64,000 nucleotides of DNA. It comes from Azomonas tarimensis (lineage in GTDB: Bacteria > Pseudomonadota > Gammaproteobacteria > Pseudomonadales > Pseudomonadaceae). Both the position numbers and the translations under genes were made by a program. The first letter of the stretch is position 1. The number at the start of each line of letters is the position of its first letter. The notes under the pieces were generated by a model, which did not search any database, had not been told where the DNA came from, and was given only the letters and a program-made list of their open reading frames with translations. The stretch covers positions 930,001 to 994,000 of the forward strand of contig NZ_JBHRXZ010000022.1 of assembly GCF_042648805.1 (NCBI RefSeq). Direction: 5' to 3'. Shown one piece after another: positions 27,680 to 36,325 of this stretch.

Positions 27680-28324
27680 ATGCCCCAGAACTTCCACCAC
27701 GTCGCCATTTCCACCCCCGATCTCGAGCGGGCGCTGGGTTTCTACCGGGATCTGCTGGGTCTCGAAGTGCTCAGCGACGCGCGCTGGCCGGCCGGCAGCG
27801 AGCGGATCAATCAGGTGCTCGGGCTGCCGGATACGGCGGCCCGGACGGTGATGCTGCAGGGCGGCAACCTGTGCATCGAGCTGTTCCAGTTCGACCTGCC
27901 GGCCCAGCCGGCGCCAGCATCCGACCTGAGGCCGGTGCATCACTACGGGATCACCCATTTCTGCCTGGACGTGAAGGGTATCGACGAGGTCTATGCGCGG
28001 CTCCTGGCCGCCGGTATCCGCTTTCATGCGCCGCCGCAGGACTTCGGCGAAGTCAGGGCGACCTATGCCCGAGACCCCGACGGCAATGTGTTCGAACTGC
28101 AGGAAATCCTCTGCGCGACCCAACCGCAGGGACAAACCATGACCGACATTGCTGCATTGCAGGCGCAGGTCCAGCGCCTGAGCGATCTCGAAGAGATCGG
28201 CCCGCCCAGGTACCGGTACGCTTACCTGGCCAATATCGTCAACGGAGTACCGGGCGATCCCGAGGCGTTTTCCGCGCGCTTCACCAGTGATGGCACCCTG
28301 GACTTCGGCCTGGCTATCGCTTGA
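27680..28324 (+). CDS. VOC-family protein joined in frame to a truncated SnoaL-like segment
   Basis: 214 residues. Residues 1-150 form a glyoxalase/VOC domain: MPQNFHHVAISTPDLERALG, then CIELFQFD, THFCLDVKGIDEVYARL and YARDPDGNVFELQE, with His/Glu residues at the four metal-ligand positions. From M154 (MTDIAALQAQVQRLSDLEEI) the sequence looks like the start of a SnoaL-like protein that stops after about 60 residues, far short of the normal length. The VOC part could be an epimerase or glyoxalase-type enzyme; extradiol dioxygenase activity is not indicated. The stop codon overlaps the -35 box of the next promoter. Confidence 0.78.
   Translation: MPQNFHHVAISTPDLERALGFYRDLLGLEVLSDARWPAGSERINQVLGLPDTAARTVMLQGGNLCIELFQFDLPAQPAPASDLRPVHHYGITHFCLDVKGIDEVYARLLAAGIRFHAPPQDFGEVRATYARDPDGNVFELQEILCATQPQGQTMTDIAALQAQVQRLSDLEEIGPPRYRYAYLANIVNGVPGDPEAFSARFTSDGTLDFGLAIA
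28139..28324 (+). pseudogene. Truncated SnoaL-like gene remnant
   Basis: ATG at 28139 opens MTDIAALQAQVQRLSDLEEI, then YRYAYLANIVNG and FSARFTSDGTLDFGLAIA, matching the first third of SnoaL-like proteins (helix, short loop, first strands). It then ends, and the following bases are a promoter and operator. The remnant is in frame with the upstream VOC gene. A recombination that inserted the unit C promoter into a SnoaL gene would explain this. Confidence 0.55.
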
Positions 28325-28375
28325 AACTCGCACGGCAACAGGCTAGCTTTATAAAAAACGATCAAGTTCGTTTTG
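28321..28375 (+). promoter_or_regulatory. Unit C promoter with cluster operator copy 5
   Basis: TTGAAA (28321-28326), a 17-base spacer and TAGCTT (28344-28349) form the promoter. AAAAAC (28354-28359), ten bases and GTTTTG (28370-28375) form the operator, four bases after the -10 box. The -35 box overlaps the stop codon of the preceding ORF. Confidence 0.6.
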
Positions 28376-28425
28376 TTTTGGTGGCGGCCGTGGCCCTCAT
28401 AACTATAAGAAACAGGTCCCATTCG

Positions 28426-30189
28426 ATGAAAAAAGATACTAGAGGCGACGTGCTTCTCTCCCGCCGCGAGGTCATGATCGGCGCGGGGCTGGCAGCGGGT
28501 GCCGTTTCAACGCTGGGCATCGCCGGTCGTGCCCTGGCAGCCGAGGACAGGGCCGGCCAGCCACAGCACTGGGACATGGAAACCGATGTGCTCTGTGTCG
28601 GCTCGGGCGCCGCGGCCTGTGCGGCGGCGGTGACTGCGGTGGCGAAGAAGGCCGAGGTCATCGTCGTCGAGAAGATGCCCATGGCCGGCGGTACCACCGG
28701 CAAGTCGGGCGGAGTCACCTGGATCCCGAACAACAAGTACATGCTGGCGCTGGGCATCGAAGATACCCGCGAGGATGCCCTGCGCTACATGGCCCGCTAC
28801 GCTTATCCGAATCTCTACTACGCCGAAGGCGAGACCCTGGGTCTGCCAAGGCCGCTCTTCGAGCTCATGGAAGCCTTCTATGACAACGGTTCGAAGATGG
28901 TCGAGTGGTTCGAAGAACTCGATGCCGTGACGTTCCGCCAGTTCCGCATGTGGGACGTGGACACCCCGCCGCCTGACTATGGCGATCACCTGCCGGAAAA
29001 CAAGGCGTTCAATGCGCGGGCCCTGGAACCGGCCGTGGGCGCCAGCTCCGCCGGCGGCGGTGGCAGCCTGGCCTACCAGATGGAAACCTGGCTGGAGAAG
29101 CACGGCGTGCCGATCCTGCTCGAACACCGTGCCATCGGCATCATCCGCGAGGGTGGCCGGGTGGTGGGGCTCAAGGTGCGCAACAACGAGAAGACTCTCA
29201 ACATCCGGGCGCGCAAGGCGGTGATCTTCGGCAGTGGCGGCTATGCGCACAATGTCGAGCTGATCCAGCTGCATCAGCCAGGACTCTACGGCTCCTGCGC
29301 CGCGGCCAGCTCCACCGGCGATTTCATCCCCATGGCCCAGGAGGCCGGCGCCAGGATGGGCGATCTGAGTACCGCCTGGCGAACCCCGGTGGTGCTGGAG
29401 CAGGCGCTGGGCAACCGGGCCGTGCCCCACGGTGTGTTCTTCGCTCCGGGCGACTCGATGATTAACGTCAACAAGCATGGCGTGCGGGTAATGAACGAGA
29501 AGCGCAACTACAACGACCGGACTCAGGCGCATTTTGTCTTCGACCCGGTGAATGCCGAGTACCCCAACCGCTTCATGTTCATGGTGTTCGACGAGCGCAG
29601 TCTGGACCGCTACGCCGGTGCGCTGCCGTTCCCGGCCGACAAGCGCGACCGTGCCTGGCTGATCGAGGGCAAGGCCCCGCAGGATCTGGCCGCCAACATC
29701 GCCAGCCGGCTCGACAGCCTGGCCGCCAGCATCGGGGTGTTCCGTCTGGGCGAGGGCTTCGCCAGCAATCTGGAGACTACCATCGAGCGCTACAACGGTT
29801 TTGCCGAGACCGGCCGCGACGAGGATTTCCAGCGCGGGTACCACGAATACGACAAGGTCTGGCACAAGCTTTTCTCCCCGGTGAGCAAGAACGCCCAGTT
29901 CCCGGACAACGACAAGCCCAACCCCACCATGTATCCGATCGACCGCAACGGGCCTCTGTATGCCGTGATCCTGGCGCCCGGCGCGCTGGACACCAGCGGG
30001 GGCCCGGCGATCAACGCCAATGCCCAGGTGCTCGCGCCTTCCGGTGAGCCCATTCCGGGCCTGTATGGCGCCGGCAACTGCATCGCCAGTCCGTCCGGCC
30101 CGGCCTACCTGGGTGCCGGCGGCACCATCGGCCTGGCGCTCACCTTTGGTTATCTGGCGGCGCTGCATGCCACGGAGCAGGCGCGATGA
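28426..30189 (+). CDS. Tat-exported FAD-dependent dehydrogenase (fumarate reductase/3-ketosteroid dehydrogenase superfamily)
   Basis: 587 residues. A twin-arginine signal (LLSRREVMIGAGLAAGAVST) starts near residue 10, followed by a hydrophobic core and a GRALAAED cleavage region. The mature protein has the FAD motif TDVLCVGSGAAACAAAVTAV, a GGTTGKSGGVTW segment, and a C-terminal GGPAINANAQVLAPSG plus GNCIASPSGPAYLGAGGTIG region typical of the FAD_binding_2 family. It would work in the periplasm, dehydrogenating a substrate ring or side chain. The start at 28426 is preferred because it gives a complete Tat signal. It overlaps the cytochrome gene by four bases, the likely electron acceptor. Confidence 0.88.
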   Translation: MKKDTRGDVLLSRREVMIGAGLAAGAVSTLGIAGRALAAEDRAGQPQHWDMETDVLCVGSGAAACAAAVTAVAKKAEVIVVEKMPMAGGTTGKSGGVTWIPNNKYMLALGIEDTREDALRYMARYAYPNLYYAEGETLGLPRPLFELMEAFYDNGSKMVEWFEELDAVTFRQFRMWDVDTPPPDYGDHLPENKAFNARALEPAVGASSAGGGGSLAYQMETWLEKHGVPILLEHRAIGIIREGGRVVGLKVRNNEKTLNIRARKAVIFGSGGYAHNVELIQLHQPGLYGSCAAASSTGDFIPMAQEAGARMGDLSTAWRTPVVLEQALGNRAVPHGVFFAPGDSMINVNKHGVRVMNEKRNYNDRTQAHFVFDPVNAEYPNRFMFMVFDERSLDRYAGALPFPADKRDRAWLIEGKAPQDLAANIASRLDSLAASIGVFRLGEGFASNLETTIERYNGFAETGRDEDFQRGYHEYDKVWHKLFSPVSKNAQFPDNDKPNPTMYPIDRNGPLYAVILAPGALDTSGGPAINANAQVLAPSGEPIPGLYGAGNCIASPSGPAYLGAGGTIGLALTFGYLAALHATEQAR

Positions 30190-30587
30190 GCCGGCGATCA
30201 CTGTGGGCGGCGCCGCTGGCGCTGCTGCTGGCCGGGCCCCCGGGAGCCGCGGCGGCCGGCGGCGAGGTGAGCTTTTCCAGAGCGGTCGTCCCGGTGTTGC
30301 GTACCCAGTGCGCGGGCTGCCACATGACCGGCGATGAACCGGGCGGCATGAAACTGTACCCGTCCGCTGCCTACGCCAGCCTGGTCGGCGTGCCTTCGGC
30401 GGACAGCCCGTTGTTGCGGGTCGCCCCCGGCGAGCCGGAGCAGAGCTACCTGATGCACAAGCTGGAAGGCACCCACCTGGACGTGGGCGGGCAGGGCGCA
30501 CAGATGCCCTTCGCCCAGCTCCCCCTGGCGGAGGAAACCCGCGCCGTCATTCGCCAATGGATCGAGGCGGGCGCACCGGACAATTGA
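30186..30587 (+). CDS. Exported c-type cytochrome, single haem
   Basis: 133 residues with a signal peptide (SLWAAPLALLLAGPPGAAAA). One haem-binding motif, CAGCH, lies in VVPVLRTQCAGCHMTGDEPG near residue 43, and a Met-containing stretch (GAQMPFAQLPLAEETRAVIR) near residue 108 may give the axial ligand. The tail RQWIEAGAPDN is typical of small cytochromes that follow this pattern. It overlaps the Tat flavoprotein stop (ATGA), so the two are coupled and probably pass electrons from periplasmic substrate oxidation to the respiratory chain. Confidence 0.88.
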   Translation: MSRRSLWAAPLALLLAGPPGAAAAGGEVSFSRAVVPVLRTQCAGCHMTGDEPGGMKLYPSAAYASLVGVPSADSPLLRVAPGEPEQSYLMHKLEGTHLDVGGQGAQMPFAQLPLAEETRAVIRQWIEAGAPDN

Positions 30588-30646
30588 GCGAACGACAGGC
30601 CATGCGGCCGGATGCAACGGATTACAACAACAAAAGGGGTAGACCC

Positions 30647-32035
30647 ATGAGCAAGCAACTGGCCGTCAAGGCCCTGATGATCTGCGCTGCCGGCGCCTCC
30701 GGAACCGCCCTGGCAGCGCTCGCACCGGATGAGCTCGCCCGTCTCGGCGGCGAGCTGACCCCCTGGGGCGCGATCAGCGCCGGTAACGAGGAAGGCACCA
30801 TCCCGCCCTACACCGGCGGTATCGAGCCGCCTGCGAACTACGACCCGAACACCCCGACCAAGCGCCCCGATCCCTTTGCCGACGAGACGCCTCGGCTGGT
30901 CATCACCGCACAGAACATGGCCGAGCATGAAGACAAGCTGAGCGCGGGCGTCAAGGAGATGCTGCGGCGCTACCCCACCTTCCGGCTCAACGTCTACCCC
31001 AGCCACCGGACCGCCAATTACCCCGACTACGTAGTCGACAACACCATGAAGAATGCGCAGACCTGCGAGCTGGCGGAGAGCCGTCTGCAACTGGCAGGAA
31101 CCTGCTACGGCGGTGTGCCTTTCCCGATCCCCAAGAACGGCTCGGAGGTGATGTGGAACCGCGCCCTGAAGTACGACCAGTACGCCTACCACTCGCCGGC
31201 GCAGACCTCCACCCTGGTGGACGCCAATGGCCGGCGCATCGAGACCGGCGCATTCGAGTACTGGCAGACCTTCCCGCCTTACGACCCGGCGCGCACCGAA
31301 CCCATCGGCCGGGAGGAAATGCTCGAATATGGCCGGGTGGACTGGACCGGGCCGGCACGCAAGGCCGGCGAGAAGCTGGTGATCCACGACTCGGTTGACA
31401 TGCAGAACGTCGGCCGGCGCTCCTGGACTTACCTGCCGGGCCAGCGGCGGGTGAAGCTCTCCCCGGACGTGGCCTACGACACTCCGAGCCCGGCCGGCGG
31501 CGGCGTCGGTACCGTGGACGACACCCAGGTGTTCTATGGCGCCCAGGATCGCTACGACTACGAGCTGGTCGGGCGCCAGGAAATGTTCATTCCCTACAAC
31601 ACCTTCAAGCTGCACGACCAACAGCAGTGCGGCGCCGACAAAGTGTTTACCCCGAACCACCTCAACCCCGACTGCGTGCGTTGGGAGCTGCATCGCGTCT
31701 GGGTCGTGGAGGCCACCCTGAAGAGCGGCAAGCGGCACGTCTACCCGCGCCGGACCTTCTACTGGAACGAGGATATCTACGCGGTGGGCATGGCCGACAA
31801 TTACGACGACGCCGGCAACATCTACCGGGTGACCAACACTCACTACTACCCCTTCTACGAAACCACCGGACACAACACCCACGAATTCGTGGTGCATGAC
31901 CTGTCCAACGGCGCCTACGTCCGCCAGGCCTACACCCCGGCGAACCGCGGCATGATGGTGGTCACCCCACCGGCCGAGGCGAAACCCGCGAGCTTCTACC
32001 AGCCTCACGCGCTGAGCGGGGCCGGCGTGCGCTAA
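30647..32035 (+). CDS. DUF1329 family exported protein, paralogue 2
   Basis: 462 residues from MSKQLAVKALMICAAGASGT; the frame opens at 30557, but only this start gives a signal peptide (ending ALAALAPDE) and it follows AAAGGGG. Family segments: LTPWGAISAGNEEGTIPPYT, KRPDPFADETPRL, YPSHRTANYPDY, SWTYLPGQRRVKLSPDVAYD, HLNPDCVRWELHRVWVVEAT. It is close to paralogue 1 (8360). An AACAACAA motif (30626-30633) precedes the ribosome-binding site. It follows the cytochrome by 59 bases and is followed by a relic of a further copy. Confidence 0.88.
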   Translation: MSKQLAVKALMICAAGASGTALAALAPDELARLGGELTPWGAISAGNEEGTIPPYTGGIEPPANYDPNTPTKRPDPFADETPRLVITAQNMAEHEDKLSAGVKEMLRRYPTFRLNVYPSHRTANYPDYVVDNTMKNAQTCELAESRLQLAGTCYGGVPFPIPKNGSEVMWNRALKYDQYAYHSPAQTSTLVDANGRRIETGAFEYWQTFPPYDPARTEPIGREEMLEYGRVDWTGPARKAGEKLVIHDSVDMQNVGRRSWTYLPGQRRVKLSPDVAYDTPSPAGGGVGTVDDTQVFYGAQDRYDYELVGRQEMFIPYNTFKLHDQQQCGADKVFTPNHLNPDCVRWELHRVWVVEATLKSGKRHVYPRRTFYWNEDIYAVGMADNYDDAGNIYRVTNTHYYPFYETTGHNTHEFVVHDLSNGAYVRQAYTPANRGMMVVTPPAEAKPASFYQPHALSGAGVR

Positions 32036-32053
32036 GCACAAAGAGGCGGGCCA

Positions 32054-32137
32054 GGGATGATGGTGATCACGCGGCCGTCCCGGGCCCGACCGCTGCGTTA
32101 CTACCAGCCCAGTGCGCTGAGCGGCAGCGGCGTGCGC
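32054..32137 (+). pseudogene. Relic of a fourth DUF1329 gene, C-terminal end only
   Basis: In frame it reads GMMVITRPSRARPLRYYQPS then ALSGSGVR, against GMMVVTPPAEAKPASFYQPH then ALSGAGVR at the end of the complete gene just upstream. The stop position of the intact gene is replaced by TCG and the frame runs on to a TGA overlapping the next start at 32227. Only about 28 codons remain. It shows that a second DUF1329 copy once stood here or that the gene end was duplicated. Confidence 0.7.
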
Positions 32138-32226
32138 TCGCGGCGTTCGCTGCATACTTCAGCCCGGCGGCACGTGCACTGCCGCCGGGATCAAGAGAAC
32201 AACAACAATCATCGCAGGATGTATTC

Positions 32227-33294
32227 ATGAAGCTCGAGAACCGCCAGTGGTACCTCCATAGCCGCCCCGAAGGCGTGCCCAACGAGGACGACATCCGCGC
32301 CCGCAGCGTGCCGCTGTGCCGACCTGGTCCCGGACAGGTGCTGATGCAGAATCTCTTTCTGTCCATGGACCCGGGGGCACGCTTCTGGATGAGTGACCGG
32401 CCGGGTTACATGGAGCCCATCGCCATCGGCGAGACCATCCGCGGCTCGACCCTTGGACGTATCGTCGAAAGCAACCACCCGAAATTCAAGGTGGGCGATT
32501 ATGCGGTAGGCATCGCCTGCAACGGCTGGGAAGACTACAGCCTGATCGACCCCGAGCTGAACGAGGTGGTGCGCGCTGACCTGGGCTTCCCGGTGAACTG
32601 GCACCTGAGCATCTTCAGCGCCGTCGGGCTCACGCCGTACTTCGGCCTGTTGGAAATCGGCAAGCCGAAGCCGGGCGATACGCTGCTGGTGAGTGCCGCC
32701 GCCGGAGCGGTAGGCTCGCTGGCCGGGCAGATCGGACGGATCAAGGGCTGCCGCACCGTGGGCATCGCCGGCAGCGACGAGAAATGCCGCTGGATCGTCG
32801 ACGAGCTGGGCTATGACGCGGCGATCAACTACAAGACCTGCGGCGACATGCAGCAGGCCATCGCCGAGGCCTGCCCGGACGGCGTCGACATCTATTTCGA
32901 CAATGTCGCCGGCTCGATCCTCGACGCCGCACTGCTGAACATGAACAACTTCGGCCGCATCGTGTTCTGCGGCGCCATCTCCCAGTACAACACCGATGAC
33001 GCCGTGCCCGGCCCCTACAACTACTGGCAGATTCTCGCCCGCAGCCTGACTGTGCGCGGCTACATCGCGCTGGAGTTCCGCGACCGCTTCCCCCAGGCCG
33101 TCGAGGAGATGCGCGGCTGGATCGACTCCGGCGAGCTGACCTTCGCCGAGGACATCGCCGAAGGCTTCGAGAGCACCGTGGCCACTTTTGCCCGCCTGTT
33201 CGACGGCAGCAACAAGGGCAAGCTGATGGTGAAGATCCGCGACGGGGACGAGCCCGCGCCGACGCTCGAAAATATCCAGGCCGCCGCCGAATAG
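32227..33294 (+). CDS. NADP-dependent medium-chain oxidoreductase, CurA-like, paralogue 2
   Basis: 355 residues, strongly similar to the protein at 18789: LMQNLFLSMDPGARFWMSDR, LVSAAAGAVGSLAGQIGRIK, GSDEKCRWIVDELGYDAAIN, ALLNMNNFGRIVFCGAISQY and NYWQILARSLTVRGYIALEF are shared almost block for block. No zinc ligands are evident, as in the enone/alkenal reductase branch. Probable NADPH-linked C=C reduction of an unsaturated ketone intermediate. The AACAACAA motif (32198-32205) and GCAGGA precede the start. It follows the DUF1329 relic. Confidence 0.9.
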   Translation: MKLENRQWYLHSRPEGVPNEDDIRARSVPLCRPGPGQVLMQNLFLSMDPGARFWMSDRPGYMEPIAIGETIRGSTLGRIVESNHPKFKVGDYAVGIACNGWEDYSLIDPELNEVVRADLGFPVNWHLSIFSAVGLTPYFGLLEIGKPKPGDTLLVSAAAGAVGSLAGQIGRIKGCRTVGIAGSDEKCRWIVDELGYDAAINYKTCGDMQQAIAEACPDGVDIYFDNVAGSILDAALLNMNNFGRIVFCGAISQYNTDDAVPGPYNYWQILARSLTVRGYIALEFRDRFPQAVEEMRGWIDSGELTFAEDIAEGFESTVATFARLFDGSNKGKLMVKIRDGDEPAPTLENIQAAAE

Positions 33295-33304
33295 AGGACG
33301 CCCC

Positions 33305-33811
33305 ATGAACGACTCCGAACTGCAGGCCCTGCGCGCCGAGGTCGCCGACCTGGCGGCACGCCGGGACATCGAGAAAGCCATCCGCAGCTACATGCGTGCC
33401 CAGGACCGGCTTCTGCCGGTGCTGCACCTGAGCGCCTTCCATGACGACGCCTGGGTCGACTGCGGGCTATACGCCGGATCGGCGGCAGGCTTCGTCGACT
33501 TCGCCCAGGGCTTTCTCGCCGACTGCGATGCCAGCCAGCACCTGGTCGGCCAGGTGGATATCCAGCTCGACGGCAACCGCGCCACCGGCGAGGTGTACTT
33601 CATCGCGCAGCATCGCATCCGCCAGGAGGGCGCGCCCTACGACCTGATCGTCGCCGGACGCTACCACGACGAATACGAGAACCGCGGCGATGGCTGGAAG
33701 ATCGCCCGGCGCAAGGAAATCGTCGACTGGGCGCGCACCGACCCGGCGGCGGACAGCTTTCTCGCCGAGCAGCCGGCACTGCACCTGGCCGCCCGTGGCG
33801 AGCATGGCTGA
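33305..33811 (+). CDS. SnoaL-like/NTF2-fold protein
   Basis: 168 residues. Helix LRAEVADLAARRDIEKAIRS, then YMRAQDRLLPVLHLSAFHDD, a region with CDASQHLVGQVDIQLDGNRA and IVAGRYHDEYENRGDGWKIA, the SnoaL-like order with the His at the strand-2 position. Its stop is 40 bases before a Rieske alpha gene, so it may be the small subunit or a dehydratase acting after it. It starts ten bases after the reductase stop, behind a GAGGACGCCCC box. Confidence 0.82.
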   Translation: MNDSELQALRAEVADLAARRDIEKAIRSYMRAQDRLLPVLHLSAFHDDAWVDCGLYAGSAAGFVDFAQGFLADCDASQHLVGQVDIQLDGNRATGEVYFIAQHRIRQEGAPYDLIVAGRYHDEYENRGDGWKIARRKEIVDWARTDPAADSFLAEQPALHLAARGEHG

Positions 33812-33850
33812 GCAACCACTCCAGACAACGACAATGACAGGGAGCCCGAG

Positions 33851-35242
33851 ATGAACGAAGCCCTCAATCTCAAGCCCGGCGAGGCCCGCTGCCCCGGCGC
33901 CAGCACCGCCGAGATCATCGCCTCCGACAACGACCGCGCGCCGGCGCACCTGACCCAGCCGAGCTATGAATTTCTTGGCGACGCCGACATCCCCTACAGC
34001 CGCTATACCTCGCGCGAGTTTGCCGCGCTGGAGGGGGAAAAGCTCTGGCTCAAGGTGTGGCAATGGGCTTGCCGCGAAGAGGACATTCCCGAGCCGGGCG
34101 ACTATTACGTCTACGAGATCGCCGAAAAATCCGTGCTGGTGGTGCGCACCTCCGACGGTGCGATAAAGGCCTATCCCAACGCCTGCCTGCACCGCGGCAC
34201 CCAGCTCAAGCCGGCCGGCTCCTGCGGACGATCCAAGCAACTGCGCTGCCCCTTCCATGGCTTCACCTGGTCGCTGGAAGGCGAGCTGACCGACGTGCCC
34301 TGTCGCTGGGATTTTCCGCACATCGGTGAAGGCAACTTCCGCCTGCCGGAGCTGAAGGTGGACACCTGGGGCGGTTTCGTCTTCATCAACTTCGACGAGG
34401 ACGCCGCGCCGCTGGCCGAGCACCTGGACATCATCCCCGAGCATTTCGCCGGCTGGGACCTGTCGCAGAAGTTCGTCGCCCTGCACGTGCGCAAGATGCT
34501 TCCAGCGAACTGGAAGGCCTGTCTCGAAGCCTTCCTGGAATCTTTCCATGTGCTGGAGACCCATCCCCAGGGGGTACTCACCGTGGGTGATGCCAACACC
34601 CAGTACGACATCTACGGCGACACCGTCTCGCGCTTCGTGCATCTGGTGGGCTTTCCCAGCCCGCACCTGACCGAGCAGTACAGCCAGCAGCAACTGCTCG
34701 ATGCGCTGATGGCCGAAGGCGTGGTGGAAGGCACTGGCGGCTCGACCTTGCAGGTGCCGGAAGGCTCGACCGCACGGGAAGTCTTTGCCCGCCACATGCA
34801 ACAGGTGCTGGGCCAGGCCTACGGCAAGGACCTGTCGCAGGTTTCCATCAGCGAGACCATCGACGCCATCGAATACCACCTGTTTCCCAATACCTGCTTC
34901 TTTCCTTCGCTGCTGTTTCCCATGGTCTATCGCTTCCGCCCCAACGGCAGCGACCCGGACTCGGCGATCTTCGATCTCTTGTACATGCAACCGCTGCCCG
35001 ATTCGGGTGAGCGGCCGGACCCGGCCGAGCCGGTGGAACTGGACTTCGAGCAGTCCTTCCGCGAGGTGCCGGGGCTGGACCCGGGTCTGGCGACCATCTA
35101 CGACCAGGACACCGGCAACCTCATCGCCCAGCAACGCGGTTTCAAGGCCAGTACCAAGCCCGGCGAAACCCTCGGCAACTACCAGGAGGTGCGCATCCGC
35201 CAGCTGCACCAGACCCTGGACAAGTACCTGAACGCGAACTGA
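33851..35242 (+). CDS. Rieske-type oxygenase alpha subunit
   Basis: 463 residues. Rieske ligands in NACLHRGTQLKPAG and LRCPFHGFTWSLEG. Catalytic iron motif in WKACLEAFLESFHVLETHPQ: His-x4-His with Glu three before the first His. The C-terminal end GFKASTKPGETLGNYQEVRI plus RQLHQTLDKYLNAN is shared in style with the enzymes at 37354 and 52039, so the three form one subfamily within the cluster. It probably hydroxylates an alicyclic or aromatic ring carbon. Downstream, an SDR begins 12 bases after the stop and could oxidise the product. Confidence 0.92.
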   Translation: MNEALNLKPGEARCPGASTAEIIASDNDRAPAHLTQPSYEFLGDADIPYSRYTSREFAALEGEKLWLKVWQWACREEDIPEPGDYYVYEIAEKSVLVVRTSDGAIKAYPNACLHRGTQLKPAGSCGRSKQLRCPFHGFTWSLEGELTDVPCRWDFPHIGEGNFRLPELKVDTWGGFVFINFDEDAAPLAEHLDIIPEHFAGWDLSQKFVALHVRKMLPANWKACLEAFLESFHVLETHPQGVLTVGDANTQYDIYGDTVSRFVHLVGFPSPHLTEQYSQQQLLDALMAEGVVEGTGGSTLQVPEGSTAREVFARHMQQVLGQAYGKDLSQVSISETIDAIEYHLFPNTCFFPSLLFPMVYRFRPNGSDPDSAIFDLLYMQPLPDSGERPDPAEPVELDFEQSFREVPGLDPGLATIYDQDTGNLIAQQRGFKASTKPGETLGNYQEVRIRQLHQTLDKYLNAN

Positions 35243-35254
35243 GGAGGGCACGAC

Positions 35255-36040
35255 ATGCAACGAGTCAAGGATCGCGTGGCGCTGGTCACCGGCGCCGCTT
35301 CCGGCATCGGCGCCGGCATCGCCCGGCTGTTCGTCGAAGAGGGCGCCAAGGTGCTGCTCACCGACATCAATGCCACCGCCGGTGAGGCGCTGGCCGACGA
35401 GTTGGGCCCGAACGCCGCCTTCGCCCCGCTGGACGTGGGCAGGCCGGAGGACTGGGAAGCGGCCATCGGCACCCTGGAAAGCCTCTGGGGGCCGCTGGAC
35501 ATCATGGTGCACTCGGCGGGCATTTCCTTTCCGTCGGATATCGAGACCGCGACCCTGGAGGACTGGGATAAACACCACTGGGTCCACGCCCGTGGCGCCT
35601 TTCTCGGCTGCAAGTACGCGGTTCAGAGCATGAAGAAAAAGGGCGCCGGGTCCATCGTCAACATCTCCTCGGTGGAGAGCATCCGTCCGGGGCCGCTGTT
35701 CACTTGCTACGGCGCGGCCAAGGCGGCGCAGGACGCGGTGACCAAGACCGTGGCCCTGCACTGCGGCGAGAAGGGCTACAACATCCGCGTCAACTCGGTG
35801 CACCCGGCCGCGACCCGCACGCCGAACCTGCAGCAGTACCTCGACGCCTCGGACGACCCGGCGGCGCTGGAAACCATCTACGCCGGCATGCAGCCGCTCA
35901 ACCGCATCGCCGAAGTGGAGGAAATGGCCAAGGCCGTGCTGTTTCTCGCCAGCGACGACGCCAGCTTCATGACCGGCCACCAGATGTACGTGGACGGCGG
36001 CGTGCTGGCCAAACCCTACCCGGCAGGCGAGGGCGCCTGA
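35255..36040 (+). CDS. SDR-family oxidoreductase, hydroxysteroid dehydrogenase-like
   Basis: 261 residues. TGAASGIGAGIARLF cofactor motif, DINATAG (NAD-type acid), HSAGISF in place of NNAG, and NISSVESIRPGPLFTCYGAA followed by Lys as the Ser-Tyr-Lys set. GYNIRVNSVHPAATRTPN and AVLFLASDDASFMTG match the 3beta/17beta-hydroxysteroid dehydrogenase-like branch seen at 26834 and 42341. It likely oxidises the hydroxyl made by the preceding Rieske enzyme. A 386-base REP-containing gap follows. Confidence 0.9.
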   Translation: MQRVKDRVALVTGAASGIGAGIARLFVEEGAKVLLTDINATAGEALADELGPNAAFAPLDVGRPEDWEAAIGTLESLWGPLDIMVHSAGISFPSDIETATLEDWDKHHWVHARGAFLGCKYAVQSMKKKGAGSIVNISSVESIRPGPLFTCYGAAKAAQDAVTKTVALHCGEKGYNIRVNSVHPAATRTPNLQQYLDASDDPAALETIYAGMQPLNRIAEVEEMAKAVLFLASDDASFMTGHQMYVDGGVLAKPYPAGEGA

Positions 36041-36083
36041 ATGCCGCTGTGCAGCATTCGCCGGGCCCGTCCCGCCGCCTTTC

Positions 36084-36142
36084 GTAGGAGCGAGCTTGCT
36101 TGCGAATTGCCGGGCCCTGTTCGCGAGCAAGCTCGCTCCTAC
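36084..36142. repeat. REP inverted pair, first copy of a 183-base duplication
   Basis: GTAGGAGCGAGCTTGCTTGC at the left and GCGAGCAAGCTCGCTCCTAC at the right form an inverted pair of Pseudomonas REP sequences. It is followed by AGGGTGTGTGGC, which recurs after the second pair at 36267. Confidence 0.75.
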
Positions 36143-36266
36143 AGGGTGTGTGGCGCCAGCCGTGGGTGGGCGTCGGCCTGCGGCAGCGGCACCACGCTCA
36201 GCACCGGCACCGGCCACGAACCCGGCTCTGCTTCGCCGCCCGGCAACACCCGCACGCCCCGCTTTT

Positions 36267-36325
36267 GTAGGAGCGAGCTTGCTCGCGAAGTGCCGGGCTC
36301 CGTTCGCGGGCAAGCTCGCTCCTAC
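36267..36325. repeat. REP inverted pair, second copy
   Basis: The same palindrome pair as at 36084, shifted by 183 bases, with matching flanks (AGGGTGTGTGGC and CTGCGGCAGCGGC). This indicates a direct duplication in the gap 36041-36426. No gene is seen in that gap. Confidence 0.75.
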
